NCBI GenBank assembly: GCA_012031955.1
Contig: JAAURZ010000159.1
Location: 1-6,104, forward strand
Direction: 5' to 3'
Length of the DNA stretch: 6,104 bases
DNA from: Bacteroidia bacterium
Lineage (GTDB): Bacteria > Bacteroidota > Bacteroidia > Cytophagales > Cyclobacteriaceae
Shown here one piece after another: positions 5,751-6,104 of this stretch. A model generated the notes under the pieces. It did no database searches. It saw nothing but the letters and a program-made list of their open reading frames with translations, and was not told where the DNA came from. Made by a program: the position numbers and the translations under genes. The first letter of the stretch is position 1, and each line of letters opens with the position of its first letter.

Positions 5751-5975
5751 ATCGAACAACGGCAGGGTGCCTGCCGCGACCTGGCCGTGCTGTTCATCGA
5801 TATCTGCCGCTCGGTCGGCCTCGCCGCCCGATTCGTCAGTGGTTACCAGGAAGGGGACGCGGATCAAGACAAACGCTATATGCACGCCTGGGCCGAAGTC
5901 TACCTGCCGGGCGCCGGTTGGGTGGGCCTCGACCCCACCAGCGGGCTGCTTGTCGGCGAAGGCCACATCCGGTGA
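5751..5975 (+). CDS. Transglutaminase-like protein fragment, catalytic core (chimeric piece)
   Basis: Read in the frame beginning ATC at 5751, the translation contains [43 protein letters not shown] and [16 protein letters not shown]. This is the bacterial transglutaminase/protease-like fold (TGc) with its full triad: Cys at 5772–5774 (GACRD), His at 5883–5885 (MHAW) and Asp at 5931–5933 (LDPT). Such proteins are often encoded next to DUF2126 and alpha-E genes in Proteobacteria. The N-terminal half of the family (200 or so residues) is absent, and the match ends at GHI, just before a stop at 5973–5975 that is probably created by the next join. G+C is 66% (145 of 220). There is no start signal, so it is a fragment, not an expressed gene. 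Confidence 0.78.
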   Translation: MEQRQGACRDLAVLFIDICRSVGLAARFVSGYQEGDADQDKRYMHAWAEVYLPGAGWVGLDPTSGLLVGEGHIR

Positions 5976-5983
5976 CGTCACCG
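5970..5983. repeat. Perfect 14-bp palindrome at the third join
   Basis: CGGTGACGTCACCG reads identically on both strands. It lies exactly where the transglutaminase homology on the + strand stops and the - strand coding fragment begins. It could be the site where a polymerase or assembler switched strands, or chance. Confidence 0.7.
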
Positions 5984-6104
5984 TGGGGTTTAGGAACAGT
6001 TTGCGATACAGCGAGGGCACGATGCTCAAGCGGCGGCTCTGATCGCGGTCGATGACCCAGGCGCGGCCATCCTGCGTGTCGATGTGCGAGAACAGCGCCA
6101 GCAG
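5976..6104 (-). CDS. Unidentified coding fragment from a high-GC source (partial, chimeric piece)
   Basis: The - strand frame is open from the window edge (6104) inward for 43 codons with strongly G/C-ending codons (CTG, GTC, ATC, CGC, GAC), unlike the + strand, which has a stop near 6042 in its longest frame. The translation includes LLALFSHIDTQDGRAWVIDR and LSIVPSLYRKLFLNPTV. I do not recognise the family. Past about 5976 the frame runs into the antisense of the transglutaminase, so it has no natural end here. G+C of 5971–6104 is 63% (85 of 134). The strand assignment rests on codon use alone. Confidence 0.45.

Noticed and set aside
5192..6055. A single 287-residue + strand open frame that appears to fuse PD40, WD40 and an Arg/Pro-rich tail
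   Set aside because: Its first ~20 codons are out of frame with the lipoprotein, the middle crosses a sharp GC change, and the tail is an out-of-frame reading of the transglutaminase. It is an artefact of chimeric joins.
5603..6104. A horizontally acquired island or new WD40-transglutaminase defence system
   Set aside because: Three incomplete domains in 500 bases without starts, stops, mobility genes or attachment sites, with differing G+C and strand; chimerism is far more likely.

Overview
Most of the window (about 1–5590) looks like chromosomal DNA of a Bacteroidota bacterium, probably Cytophagales-like. The signs are: a promoter of the TTTG / TAnnTTTG type upstream of tRNA-Phe; a tRNA gene without an encoded CCA end; start codons without clear Shine-Dalgarno sequences; a small protein of the family mislabelled 'ABC transporter ATPase' in many Bacteroidota genomes; a TPR/PD40 lipoprotein of the OmpA/PorE type; and about 49% G+C in a 120-base sample I counted by hand.

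Layout. The + strand opens with the C-terminal end of an RsuA/RluB-family rRNA pseudouridine synthase (1–273). It converges on, and overlaps by the stop codon, a 7-TM sensor histidine kinase on the - strand (270–1670). Upstream of the kinase on the same strand lie tRNA-Phe(GAA) (1791–1863), its intrinsic terminator and its promoter. Divergently, the + strand carries a likely operon: a membrane Fe-S oxidoreductase (1949–3273), a CCG-domain (Fe-S)-binding partner (3287–4069) and the 'ABC transporter ATPase'-mislabelled protein (4083–4601). After a 116-base gap comes a lipoprotein with TPR and PD40 propeller sequence (from 4718). The two Fe-S genes probably form one membrane-associated electron-transfer complex. 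The lipoprotein belongs to envelope or type IX secretion biology and need not be functionally linked.

Condition of the sequence. The first 2.5 kb reads cleanly. From 2547 onward the + strand genes carry about eight single-base indels, nearly all in short homopolymers: one in the first Fe-S gene, five within 65 bases of the second, two in the lipoprotein. Undoing them restores family-typical sequence each time, so consensus error is more likely than real gene decay.

From about 5590 to the end the sequence is a patchwork of three unrelated high-GC fragments: a WD40 repeat piece (72% G+C, 5601–5750), the catalytic core of a transglutaminase (66%, 5751–5970) and a - strand coding fragment I do not recognise (63%, 5971–6104). 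None is complete and none belongs with the lipoprotein it interrupts. The third join falls at a perfect 14-bp palindrome. I read this as an assembly or amplification chimera at a contig end, not as a new multidomain system. I found no convincing undescribed system; the most useful results are these integrity problems and the conserved redox gene cluster.
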